Shown here: positions 1 to 6,157 of the stretch, piece after piece | How the letters are laid out: each line of letters opens with the position of its first letter | How positions within the stretch are numbered: the first letter of the stretch is position 1 | NCBI GenBank assembly: GCA_031290695.1 | Contig: JAITNB010000141.1 | Location: 1-7,219, forward strand | DNA from: Coriobacteriales bacterium | Lineage (GTDB): Bacteria; Actinomycetota; Coriobacteriia; Coriobacteriales; UBA8131 | Reading direction: 5' to 3' | DNA length: 7,219 nucleotides | The notes under the pieces: model-generated | What the model was told of the DNA's origin: nothing | The model's input: the letters and a program-made list of their open reading frames with translations, nothing else | Databases searched by the model: none | Program-made: the position numbers and the translations under genes

Positions 1-8
1 TATCATTA

Positions 9-46
9 CACCTGACAAAAAGGACAATCCCCCGTCTCGCTGGCAG
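9..46 (+). repeat. Intergenic direct repeat, copy A
   Basis: This is a 38-base unit beginning CACCTGACAAAAAGGACAA and ending GTCTCGCTGGCAG. It matches positions 101-137 except for one inserted T, a two-base length difference at the C-run, and one G/T substitution. Copy starts are 92 bases apart. Such near-identity in non-coding DNA marks a repeat family member, probably a dispersed intergenic (REP-like) repeat or a duplicated regulatory site; the sequence alone does not decide which. Confidence 0.8.
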
Positions 47-106
47 GTGTCAAAGGGACTGGGCATCAGAACGTGCCGGGAGGAAGCATCCCTTGACACG
101 CACCTG
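44..106. repeat. Imperfect inverted repeat between the two direct repeats
   Basis: GTGTCAA at 47-53 is the exact reverse complement of TTGACAC at 93-99. Pairing extends to GGG 55-57 with CCC 90-92 (one bulged A) and to CAG 44-46 with CTG 104-106 (bulged GCAC). The loop is about 32 bases. TGTCAAAGGGAC at 48-59 also resembles, in direct orientation, the TGACAAAAAGGAC cores of copies A and B, so the region holds three related motifs plus an inversion. This fits a folded REP-like or MITE-like element; function is unknown. Confidence 0.55.
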
Positions 107-137
107 ACAAAAATGGACAACCCCGTCTCTCTGGCAG
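101..137 (+). repeat. Intergenic direct repeat, copy B
   Basis: This is the second copy of the unit at 9-46. Its 3' end (CTCTCTGG, 127-134) also forms the left arm of a perfect hairpin with 141-148, which copy A does not form because of the G/T difference at position 39/130. It ends 34 bases before the galE start codon, so it lies in the galE leader or promoter region. Confidence 0.8.
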
Positions 138-150
138 ATTCCAGAGAGGC
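125..150 (+). promoter_or_regulatory. Leader hairpin just upstream of the galE ribosome binding site
   Basis: CTCTCTGG (127-134) and CCAGAGAG (141-148) form a perfect 8-bp stem with a six-base loop (135-140). It extends by a T-G wobble (126/149) and a G-C pair (125/150). It ends 8 bases before the AGGAGG at 159-164 and is not followed by a T-run, so it is not a typical terminator. It could protect the mRNA 5' end, bind a regulator, or simply be part of the repeat element. Pairing is seen directly; a role is inferred. Confidence 0.5.
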
Positions 151-171
151 TCAACATCAGGAGGACGCGCT

Positions 172-1179
172 ATGAAGGTACTGGTTGTTGGAGGCGCCGG
201 GTACATTGGCAGCCACACCACCTATGAGCTTATCCGCGCCGCACACGAAGTCGTCGTGCTCGACAACCTCTCGACCGGCAAGCGGGAGGCCGTGCATGCA
301 AGCGCACGGTTCTACGAGGGCGACATACGTAACAAGGATGAGATAACGCGGGTGTTGCAAGCCGAGGCCGCCCAGACCGGCCGCCCGTTTGACATGGCGA
401 TGCACTTCGCCGCCAAGCTCGTGGTGCCAGAGAGCGTCGCCCAGCCGCTCACGTATTACGAGAACAACGTCGAGGGGCTGCGCACCATGCTTGAGGCGAT
501 GCTTGAGCACAACATACGCAATATCGTGTTCAGCTCCACAGCGGCGGTGTATGGCGAGATTCCCGGAGGCGTGTGCTTCGAGGACGATAACCTCCTGCCC
601 ATCAACCCATACGGTGAGACCAAGCTCGCCTGTGAACGTATGCTCAAATGGGTTGGCAGCGCACACGGCCTCAACTACTGCATCCTGCGCTACTTCAACG
701 TCGCCGGTGCCGACCACACCCTTGAGATTGGCTTGGACAAAGACCAGCTCACCTGGCTCGTCCCCCTCATCATGCAGGCCGCGCTGGGAATCCGCGAGAA
801 GCTCCAGATATTTGGCGACGACTACACCACCCCCGACGGCACCTGCGTACGCGACTACATCCACGTGACCGACCTCGCACAGGCACACGTCCTGGGTGCC
901 GAGTACCTGCTCAAGAACAATACCTCGCTCATTGCGAACCTTGGCTCTGGCAAGGGATTCAGCGTTGCCGAGGTCGTGCAGGCTGCACGTCAGATGTTCG
1001 ACTTCGCCTACGAGTATGCCCCCCGCCGCCCCGGCGACCCCGCCAAGCTCATCGCCGATGTCACCCACGCCCGGGAAGTTCTCGGCTGGGAGCCACGCCT
1101 TGCCCTCAGCGAGATCCTCAAAAGCGACTACGCCTACCGCAAGCAGCTCCTGCAGTCGCGCGCGCAAAACCAGAGCTAG
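172..1179 (+). CDS. galE: UDP-glucose 4-epimerase GalE
   Basis: This is a 335-residue cytosolic enzyme that interconverts UDP-glucose and UDP-galactose with tightly bound NAD (Leloir pathway and supply of galactosyl donors for surface polymers). It is an extended short-chain dehydrogenase. Visible motifs are the Rossmann motif GGAGYIG (7-13), Asp31-Asn32 for the NAD ribose, HFAA (78-81), the SST cluster (121-123), the catalytic pair Tyr147/Lys151 in PYGETK, RYFNVAGA (173-180), VRDYIHVTDLA (226-236) and RRPGDP (285-290). Length is normal for GalE. The residue aligning with the substrate-gate position (Tyr299 in E. coli, Cys297 in human) appears to be Leu293; a bulky residue there suggests preference for UDP-Glc/Gal over the N-acetyl forms (inference). 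The ATG is set by AGGAGG at 159-164 with a 7-base spacer. It stands alone, with a repeat-rich leader upstream and a convergent gene downstream. Confidence 0.96.
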   Translation: MKVLVVGGAGYIGSHTTYELIRAAHEVVVLDNLSTGKREAVHASARFYEGDIRNKDEITRVLQAEAAQTGRPFDMAMHFAAKLVVPESVAQPLTYYENNVEGLRTMLEAMLEHNIRNIVFSSTAAVYGEIPGGVCFEDDNLLPINPYGETKLACERMLKWVGSAHGLNYCILRYFNVAGADHTLEIGLDKDQLTWLVPLIMQAALGIREKLQIFGDDYTTPDGTCVRDYIHVTDLAQAHVLGAEYLLKNNTSLIANLGSGKGFSVAEVVQAARQMFDFAYEYAPRRPGDPAKLIADVTHAREVLGWEPRLALSEILKSDYAYRKQLLQSRAQNQS

Positions 1180-1231
1180 AAACCGGCGGATAAGACCAAG
1201 CCCCCTCTGCCTGCACCACACCCCACCCCAC

Positions 1232-1264
1232 AAAAAGCGGCGCGACCACTTGGGCCGCGCCGCT
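1232..1264 (-). terminator. Intrinsic terminator of the penicillin-binding protein gene, possibly bidirectional
   Basis: AGCGGCGCG (1236-1244) pairs perfectly with CGCGCCGCT (1256-1264) around an 11-base loop. On the minus strand the stem is followed by TTTTTG (1236-1231), the classic Rho-independent layout, starting 27 bases after the stop codon of the gene at 1291-3480. On the plus strand the stem is followed only by GTTATC, so it would stop galE transcripts less efficiently, though it is the only good hairpin in the 111-base convergent gap. Confidence 0.88.
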
Positions 1265-1290
1265 GTTATCTGCCCTCGTCGTACGCTTGG

Positions 1291-3480
1291 TTATGGTGTG
1301 GGTGTGGGCGTAGGCGTAGGCGGAGGAGTAGGCGGGACAACGGTTCCACCGCCACCTGGATCGGAGGGATCGGGGTTAGTCACGGGCGGGGTAACAGGCG
1401 TAGTGGGCGGCTTGGCAGCCTCCTCTGCCTTCTTCTTCTCTTCCTCTTCCTTCTTCTTCTGCGCCTCCGCTGCCGCAGCAGCAGCCGCCGCAGCCGCATC
1501 GGCGGCAGCCTTCTCCGTAGGTGTCATAAAGCTCATCTTGGCGGTATACTCGGGGTCATGCCCCGCAGGAAAGTCGATGCCCGTCTCATAGAACTGCAGG
1601 GCGTTGGTCATGAAGTCGCGCCACACCGGGCAGCAGTTCGCGCCACCCAGGTTGTCCTCAATGTAGCGCTCCTCTGCGCGGCAACCGATCCACACCGCGG
1701 TCGAGAGCTGCGGGGTATAGCCGGTGAAGAAGGAGTTCATGTAGTTCTCGCCGGTGCCGGTCTTGCCCGCAGAGACCTGAAAGCCCAGGCTTGCCGATGA
1801 GCCCGTGCCGCCGCTGATGACGCCCTTGAGCACATTGGTCGCGGCATAGGCGACCTCGGGCGTGACCGCCTGGACGCCGTTGGGGTCGTAATGCTTCCAC
1901 AGGTTGCCCTCGTTGTCATAGATGTCGGTAACGGCCATCGGCTCATAATGTATGCCGCCTACGCCCAGCGTGCCAAAGGCCGAGGCCATCTCAAGGGTGT
2001 TGACGCCTTGGGCGCCCAGCACGATGGCCTCGCTCGGCGTGAGCTCAGACGTGATGCCCATACGGCGCGCCGTGTCAACAACGGCCTCGGCCCCGATGGT
2101 GCGCACCACACGCGCATAGGCGGTGTTCGAGGACAGCCAAGTCGCCTGGGCAAGGCTCAGGCCCGAGCTCATCTGCCCGCCCTGATAGTTCTCCACACGC
2201 CAGGTCCCCCCGCCCACCTGGTCGATGAAGACCGGTGAGGCACCCGAGACGCTAGTCTGTGGCGAGACGCCCATCTCAAGGCAAGCTACCAGCGCAAACA
2301 CCTTGAAGCAGGACCCTGGTGAGCGGCGCATGTCGGTACTGGTATTGAATTGGTCGGCATAATAGTCCTTGCCGCCGCGCATCGCCTTGATATAGCCGGT
2401 GTTGGGGTCCACGCAGGTAAGCGACACCTCGACATCCCCGTCGAGGTACTGCTCCTTGTTCCAACAGGCGGCCTCGGCATACTCCTGTAAGGCGGGGTCG
2501 ATGGTAGTGTAGATCACGTAGCCGCCTGTGAACAGCTCTTTTGTGCCCAGCAGCCCGTCATGCCACACATCGCTGGAATCACTATAGCCCTCCAGGACCT
2601 TTTGCACATATGAGGTGAAATAGGGGTACCGGTAGATGCCGTTGTGGTCGCCGCCCGACACCTGTATGTTGAGGTTGAGCTCGGATGCCTTGGCCTCCGC
2701 GCACTCCTCCTCGGAGATATAGCCGTTGACGAGCATACGGTCGAGCACCAAGTTACGGCGCACGAGGGCGTTATCGGGATAGGACACCGGGTTGTTGTAG
2801 GCGGGCGATTGCGGTATACCGGCAAGCAGCGCGGCCTCGGTGACGGTGAGCTGTGACGCGTCCTTTGAGAAGTAGTGCTGCGCAGCGCTCTGGATGCCCC
2901 AGGCACCATCCCCGTAGTTGATGGTGTTGAGGTACATCATGAGCACCTCTTCCTTGCCGTACATCTTCTCAAGGTCCATCGCAAGGATCATCTCGCGTAT
3001 CTTACGGCGAAAGGAGATCTCGTTCGCCTCGTCCTTGAGCAATGTCTGCCGCACCAACTGCTGGGTGATGGTCGACGCGCCCTCGCGCGCGCCACCGGTA
3101 AGGTCGACCCAGGCCGCACGCGCGATGCCCATCGGGTCGATGCCCTCATGCGACCAATACCGCTCGTCCTCAATGGCTATCGTCGCGTCAAAAAGGTGCT
3201 GCGAGACCTGGCCGGCCCCCACGGGCACCCGGTTCTGCGTGAAGAACTTGGCCAGGACCGTGGTGCCGTCGCTCGCGTAGACCGTGGTCGTGCGCGGCGT
3301 GTTGAACGCCTCCGCATCCGTGACCTTGGGCATGTCCTCAAGCCAGGAGTCGGCAAGCGCATAGGCACTCACCGCTACCGTCGAGACAACCGCGATGAGC
3401 GAGAACACCACAACAAACGAAACGAACGGTATAATATGCTTCTTAGGTGGTTTCTTGGCGCGTTTCTTACGTGATGACAT
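1291..3480 (-). CDS. Class A penicillin-binding protein (bifunctional transglycosylase/transpeptidase)
   Basis: This 729-residue membrane-anchored enzyme polymerises lipid II into glycan strands and cross-links the peptides outside the membrane. It has a basic cytoplasmic N-terminus (3-14), one membrane anchor (about 16-43), a GT51 glycosyltransferase domain (about 65-245) and a penicillin-binding transpeptidase domain (about 350-640). GT51 motifs are Glu104-Asp105 in IEDERYWSHEGID, STITQQLVRQ (136-145) and AALLAGIPQSPAYNNP (216-231). Transpeptidase motifs are SxxK as Ser390-Cys-Phe-Lys393, SxN as Ser450-Ser-Asn452 and KTGT at 573-576, all intact. Residues 655-729 form a low-complexity tail: poly-Ala, then Lys/Glu, then Pro/Thr/Gly. 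Cys600 and Cys616/617 lie outside the membrane and could form a disulfide. The ATG has AGGAGG (3491-3486) with a 5-base spacer. It is monocistronic, with its own terminator, and divergent from the U32 gene. The family is ponA/mrcA/pbpF-like; the exact orthologue is not assigned. Confidence 0.95.
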   Translation of the reverse strand: MSSRKKRAKKPPKKHIIPFVSFVVVFSLIAVVSTVAVSAYALADSWLEDMPKVTDAEAFNTPRTTTVYASDGTTVLAKFFTQNRVPVGAGQVSQHLFDATIAIEDERYWSHEGIDPMGIARAAWVDLTGGAREGASTITQQLVRQTLLKDEANEISFRRKIREMILAMDLEKMYGKEEVLMMYLNTINYGDGAWGIQSAAQHYFSKDASQLTVTEAALLAGIPQSPAYNNPVSYPDNALVRRNLVLDRMLVNGYISEEECAEAKASELNLNIQVSGGDHNGIYRYPYFTSYVQKVLEGYSDSSDVWHDGLLGTKELFTGGYVIYTTIDPALQEYAEAACWNKEQYLDGDVEVSLTCVDPNTGYIKAMRGGKDYYADQFNTSTDMRRSPGSCFKVFALVACLEMGVSPQTSVSGASPVFIDQVGGGTWRVENYQGGQMSSGLSLAQATWLSSNTAYARVVRTIGAEAVVDTARRMGITSELTPSEAIVLGAQGVNTLEMASAFGTLGVGGIHYEPMAVTDIYDNEGNLWKHYDPNGVQAVTPEVAYAATNVLKGVISGGTGSSASLGFQVSAGKTGTGENYMNSFFTGYTPQLSTAVWIGCRAEERYIEDNLGGANCCPVWRDFMTNALQFYETGIDFPAGHDPEYTAKMSFMTPTEKAAADAAAAAAAAAAEAQKKKEEEEKKKAEEAAKPPTTPVTPPVTNPDPSDPGGGGTVVPPTPPPTPTPTPTP
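1294..1518 (-). repeat. Low-complexity DNA encoding the PBP C-terminal tail
   Basis: This segment encodes residues 655-729 of the penicillin-binding protein. In protein order it has an Ala block (658-671, nearly all Ala), a Lys/Glu block (675-686), and a Pro/Thr/Gly stretch ending in four Thr-Pro repeats (from 722). In DNA, the plus strand has an unbroken 33-base pyrimidine run at 1428-1460, GCN triplets at 1468-1509, and short GTG/GTAGGC-type repeats at 1294-1335. Such tails are known in actinobacterial class A PBPs and probably reach into or through the cell wall; length is likely to vary among strains. Confidence 0.8.
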
Positions 3481-3506
3481 GGTAACCTCCTAGCGTGTAA
3501 ACATCT

Positions 3507-3536
3507 ATTATGACGCTTTAGCCGGTATTGTGCCAC
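3507..3536 (-). promoter_or_regulatory. Candidate promoter for the PBP gene
   Basis: On the minus strand GTGGCA (3536-3531, 4 of 6 to TTGACA) is followed after 18 bases by CATAAT (3512-3507, 5 of 6 to TATAAT). The start codon is about 27 bases further on, leaving room for the AGGAGG site. The same AT-rich spot reads TATTAT (3506-3511) on the plus strand and could be a -10 box for the divergent U32 gene, but no good -35 lies before it. The calls rest on consensus matching only. Confidence 0.35.
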
Positions 3537-3604
3537 CCTTCCTGCCATCGGTTAACGCGCCGTCACCCAAACTACCCTGTTCCCTGCGGACAAGAACGGA
3601 CCAT

Positions 3605-6085
3605 ATGCAACCCAAAACCGCCCCAACACCCCACGCCCTGCCCGAACTCCTCGCTCCCGCCGGCGACCACGACGCACTGCTCGCCGCCCTCGGCGCTGGT
3701 GCCGATGCCGTCTATCTGGGCGTCGAGCAGTTCAACGCACGCCGCAACGCAGCAAACTTCACCCTTGAGGGGCTCCGGGACGCCTGCGACCTCGCCCATC
3801 TCATGGGCAAGCGTGTCTATCTCACCCTCAATACTGCTATTTTACCAAGCGAGTTCTCCGAGGCTGTCGAGCTTGCCGCGCAGTCCTACCGTGCCGGCGT
3901 CGACGCGCTCATCGTGCAGGACCTCGGCTTGCTTACCACCATCGCCCGTGACATTCCGGCACTTGAGCTGCACGCCTCGACCCAGATGAACATCCACAGC
4001 ACGGCAGCTGTGGCCTATGTGCGTCAACTGGGCGCGAAACGTGTGACCTTGTCGCGGGAGCTTGGCCTCGACGAGATTGCCACGCTCGCAAAGGCCGGTG
4101 TAGAGCTTGAGGTCTTTGCCCACGGTGCGCTCTGCTTCTGCTACTCGGGCCAGTGCCTCATGTCGTCCCTCATCGGACGCCGCTCCGCCAACCGCGGCCT
4201 CTGCGCCCAGCCCTGCCGCTTGCCCTGGAACCTCATCGACACCTCCACCGGCAAGCGCCTTGAGACCAACGGCGACTACCTCCTCTCCCCCGCCGACCTC
4301 GCCACCATCGACATCCTCCCTCAGCTCAGGGCCACAGGCGTAACCTCCCTCAAGCTCGAAGGCCGCATGAAGTCCCCCCATTACGTCTCCGGCACCACCG
4401 CCGCCTACCGCGCTGCCCTCGACGCCCTCGACGCCCTCGCACCGTCATCCCCCTCAGAACCACCGCAAACTTCCCCCCACGACCTCGCCGAGCTCTTTTC
4501 CCGCGGCTTCACCACCGCCTACCTCGAAGGCGACCGCTCCAACACGATGATGAGTTACCAGCGCCCCAACAACCGCGGCGTCCCCGTTGGCCGCGTGGCC
4601 CATCTCACCGGCGACCTGGTAGGCATCGACCTATCCAAGGCCATCGCCCCCGGCGACACCCTTGAGATATGGACGGCCCACGGCCGCTGCATCGTCACCC
4701 CCGGCACCCTCTACGCCTCTCCCAGCGACACGGCTGCATCCCTTGCCGTCGCCGCCGCAAACACCCGCGCCTACCTGCACGTGCCTCAGCCCATAGGCAA
4801 GGGCGACCGCGTCTTTCGCGTGCGCAACGCAAGCCTCATGAGCGAGGCTGCCGCCCACTTCGACGGTACCCAGATGCAGTCCAACAACGGCTTTGTCCCC
4901 GTGGCCGCCACTGTCAAGCTGCAAGCAGGAGCACCCCTCACGATAACCTTCGCCACCGCGACGCACGAGGCCACCGCCACCGGCCCCCTCGTCGAGCGCG
5001 CGCGCACCAAGGCCCTCACCGTCGACGAGGTGTGCGACCACGTGGGCCGCGTAGGCGGCACGCCCTTCTCCATCCGCTCCTGGGACATCGAGCTCGACAA
5101 CAATGTGGGCATGGGCTTCTCTGCCCTCCACAAGGCCCGCGCCCAGGCCCTCGACAACCTGCGCGATACCGTCCTCGCCCCCTGGCACGCCCGCATCCTC
5201 ACCCCCCGCCCCGCCCGCATCACCCCGGCCCCCGTCCCCAAGGAGGCCCCCCGTATAGCCGCCCTCGTGCGCAGCCTCGCGGGCGCACAGGCGGCGGCAC
5301 AGGCGGGCGCACAGGCCATCTACCTGCACACCCTCGCCTTTGAGGCCACTGCTGCGGATACCCCCGGGCATCCCGCCCCCCGCCACCGCCCCACCTCCCC
5401 GGCAACGGCCCCTATCCCCGTGCTCCCCGCCATCTGCCACGACCACGAGATCGAGGCGTGCCTGGCACCGGTCGAGGCCAACAGGCCCGTGCTGGTAAAC
5501 AACCTCGCCCAACTCCCCCTCTGCCTTGAGCGCGGCGCGCACGTCGAGGCCGGCCCCTCCCTGGGCATCTACAACCTGGCGACCCTTGAGCACCTGGCAC
5601 AGGCCGGTGTCACGCGTGCCTGGCTCAGCCCCGAGCTCAGCCTTGCCAGCCTCAAGCAGTTCACGCCCAGCGCACCCCTGCAGCTCGGCCTCACCGTCTT
5701 TGGCCAACAGGAGCTCATGGTCTCCGAGCACTGCGTGCTCATGGCACAGGGCCCCTGCGACCAGCACTGCGCGGCCTGTGCACGTCGCAAGGCCCCCCGC
5801 CTCCTTGAGGACCGCAAGGGCTACCGCTTCCCCGTGCGCACCGACGACCACGGCCGCAGCCACATCTACAACGCCGTCCCCCTCGACCTTATCCCCCAAC
5901 TGCCCAGCCTCATAACCTGCGGCATCTCCACCTTCCTCGTCGACGCCACCCTCCTCACCACCAAGCAGACGGCCGAGGAGGTCGCCCGTGCTGTCCGTGC
6001 CCGCGACATAGCGCAAAAAGGCAGCCACACCCTCCCCAAACGGGAAGGCATGACCACCGGCCACCTCAATCGCGGCGTCTTGTAG
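3605..6085 (+). CDS. U32-family protein with DUF3656, RlhA-like (probable RNA hydroxylation enzyme)
   Basis: This is an 826-residue cytosolic protein. The family is annotated as collagenase-like peptidase U32, but studied relatives (RlhA on 23S rRNA C2501, TrhP on tRNA, UbiU/UbiV on ubiquinone) are hydroxylation factors, and UbiU/UbiV bind [4Fe-4S]. The first TIM-barrel part starts ELLAPAGDHDALLAALGAGA (14-33). The U32 signature at 169-188 (EVFAHGALCFCYSGQCLMSS) supplies Cys177, Cys179 and Cys184, followed by Cys200 and Cys204. A DUF3656 region spans about 385-525. A Pro-rich linker (585-607) lies inside a second, degenerate barrel-like part (about 548-780) with Cys710, Cys718, Cys722 and Cys725. 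E. coli RlhA is about 650 residues, so this is the long form. I chose ATG 3605 because the family sequence begins just after it; an in-frame GTG at 3530 would add 25 Pro-rich residues with no family match. Neither start has a good Shine-Dalgarno (only CGGA at 3597-3600). The substrate is inferred. Confidence 0.88.
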   Translation: MQPKTAPTPHALPELLAPAGDHDALLAALGAGADAVYLGVEQFNARRNAANFTLEGLRDACDLAHLMGKRVYLTLNTAILPSEFSEAVELAAQSYRAGVDALIVQDLGLLTTIARDIPALELHASTQMNIHSTAAVAYVRQLGAKRVTLSRELGLDEIATLAKAGVELEVFAHGALCFCYSGQCLMSSLIGRRSANRGLCAQPCRLPWNLIDTSTGKRLETNGDYLLSPADLATIDILPQLRATGVTSLKLEGRMKSPHYVSGTTAAYRAALDALDALAPSSPSEPPQTSPHDLAELFSRGFTTAYLEGDRSNTMMSYQRPNNRGVPVGRVAHLTGDLVGIDLSKAIAPGDTLEIWTAHGRCIVTPGTLYASPSDTAASLAVAAANTRAYLHVPQPIGKGDRVFRVRNASLMSEAAAHFDGTQMQSNNGFVPVAATVKLQAGAPLTITFATATHEATATGPLVERARTKALTVDEVCDHVGRVGGTPFSIRSWDIELDNNVGMGFSALHKARAQALDNLRDTVLAPWHARILTPRPARITPAPVPKEAPRIAALVRSLAGAQAAAQAGAQAIYLHTLAFEATAADTPGHPAPRHRPTSPATAPIPVLPAICHDHEIEACLAPVEANRPVLVNNLAQLPLCLERGAHVEAGPSLGIYNLATLEHLAQAGVTRAWLSPELSLASLKQFTPSAPLQLGLTVFGQQELMVSEHCVLMAQGPCDQHCAACARRKAPRLLEDRKGYRFPVRTDDHGRSHIYNAVPLDLIPQLPSLITCGISTFLVDATLLTTKQTAEEVARAVRARDIAQKGSHTLPKREGMTTGHLNRGVL
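5202..5252 (-). other. Cluster of C-tracts (G-quadruplex motif on the minus strand) in the U32 gene
   Basis: Seven C-runs of three to six bases (5202-5207, 5209-5212, 5214-5216, 5223-5226, 5229-5233, 5236-5239, 5247-5252) are joined by gaps of 1-7 bases. Read on the minus strand, the template strand of this gene, this satisfies the G3+N1-7 quadruplex rule several times over. It encodes the Pro/Ala-rich joint before the second half of the protein (about residues 533-550). It may be only a by-product of C-ending proline codons. Confidence 0.45.
5372..5400 (-). other. Second G-quadruplex motif on the minus strand in the U32 gene
   Basis: C-runs at 5372-5374, 5376-5381, 5389-5392 and 5397-5400 are separated by 1, 7 and 4 bases, a canonical G3+N1-7 pattern on the minus strand. 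A further C5 run lies just upstream at 5361-5365. It encodes the Pro-rich linker (residues about 590-599) inside the second half of the U32 protein. The motif is seen directly; folding in the cell is not shown. Confidence 0.4.
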
Positions 6086-6095
6086 TGTGAGCTCA

Positions 6096-6123
6096 GGGCC
6101 GGTTGGCCCCTACGCATAGGGGC
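6096..6123. terminator. GC-rich hairpin(s) at the convergent junction of the U32 and SPFH genes
   Basis: GCCCCTA (6106-6112) pairs perfectly with TAGGGGC (6117-6123) around the tetraloop CGCA. A competing 5-bp hairpin, GGGCC (6096-6100) with GGCCC (6105-6109), shares the C-run. It sits in the 72-base gap between two stop codons (6083-6085 on +, 6158-6160 on -). No T-run follows on either strand, so it is either a weak or Rho-assisted terminator for both genes or a 3'-end stabilising stem. Confidence 0.5.
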
Positions 6124-6157
6124 GACGCCATAAGGTGCCGCCGCCCAAGCACAGCGT

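Noticed and set aside
93..121. TTGACA at 93-98 as the -35 box of a galE promoter
   Set aside because: The hexamer is perfect, but 17 bases downstream is GACAAC, which matches TATAAT at only three positions. It is also part of the inverted repeat, so I do not call a promoter.
9..137. CRISPR array
   Set aside because: There are only two imperfect copies with one interval, indels inside the repeat and no cas genes nearby.
157..1233. A 358-codon open frame on the minus strand opposite galE
   Set aside because: galE has every expected motif and a good ribosome binding site. The antisense frame has no recognisable protein features.
896..1591. A 231-codon plus-strand frame spanning the galE end, the terminator and the PBP tail
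   Set aside because: It runs through the terminator hairpin and its poly-Gly/Val and poly-Ser/Ala stretches are mirror products of the PBP tail repeats.
4631..6064. A 477-codon open frame on the minus strand opposite the U32 gene
   Set aside because: It is Gly/Val/Ala-rich with no family motifs and lies wholly antisense to a gene with clear motifs. Long antisense frames are expected in DNA this GC-rich.
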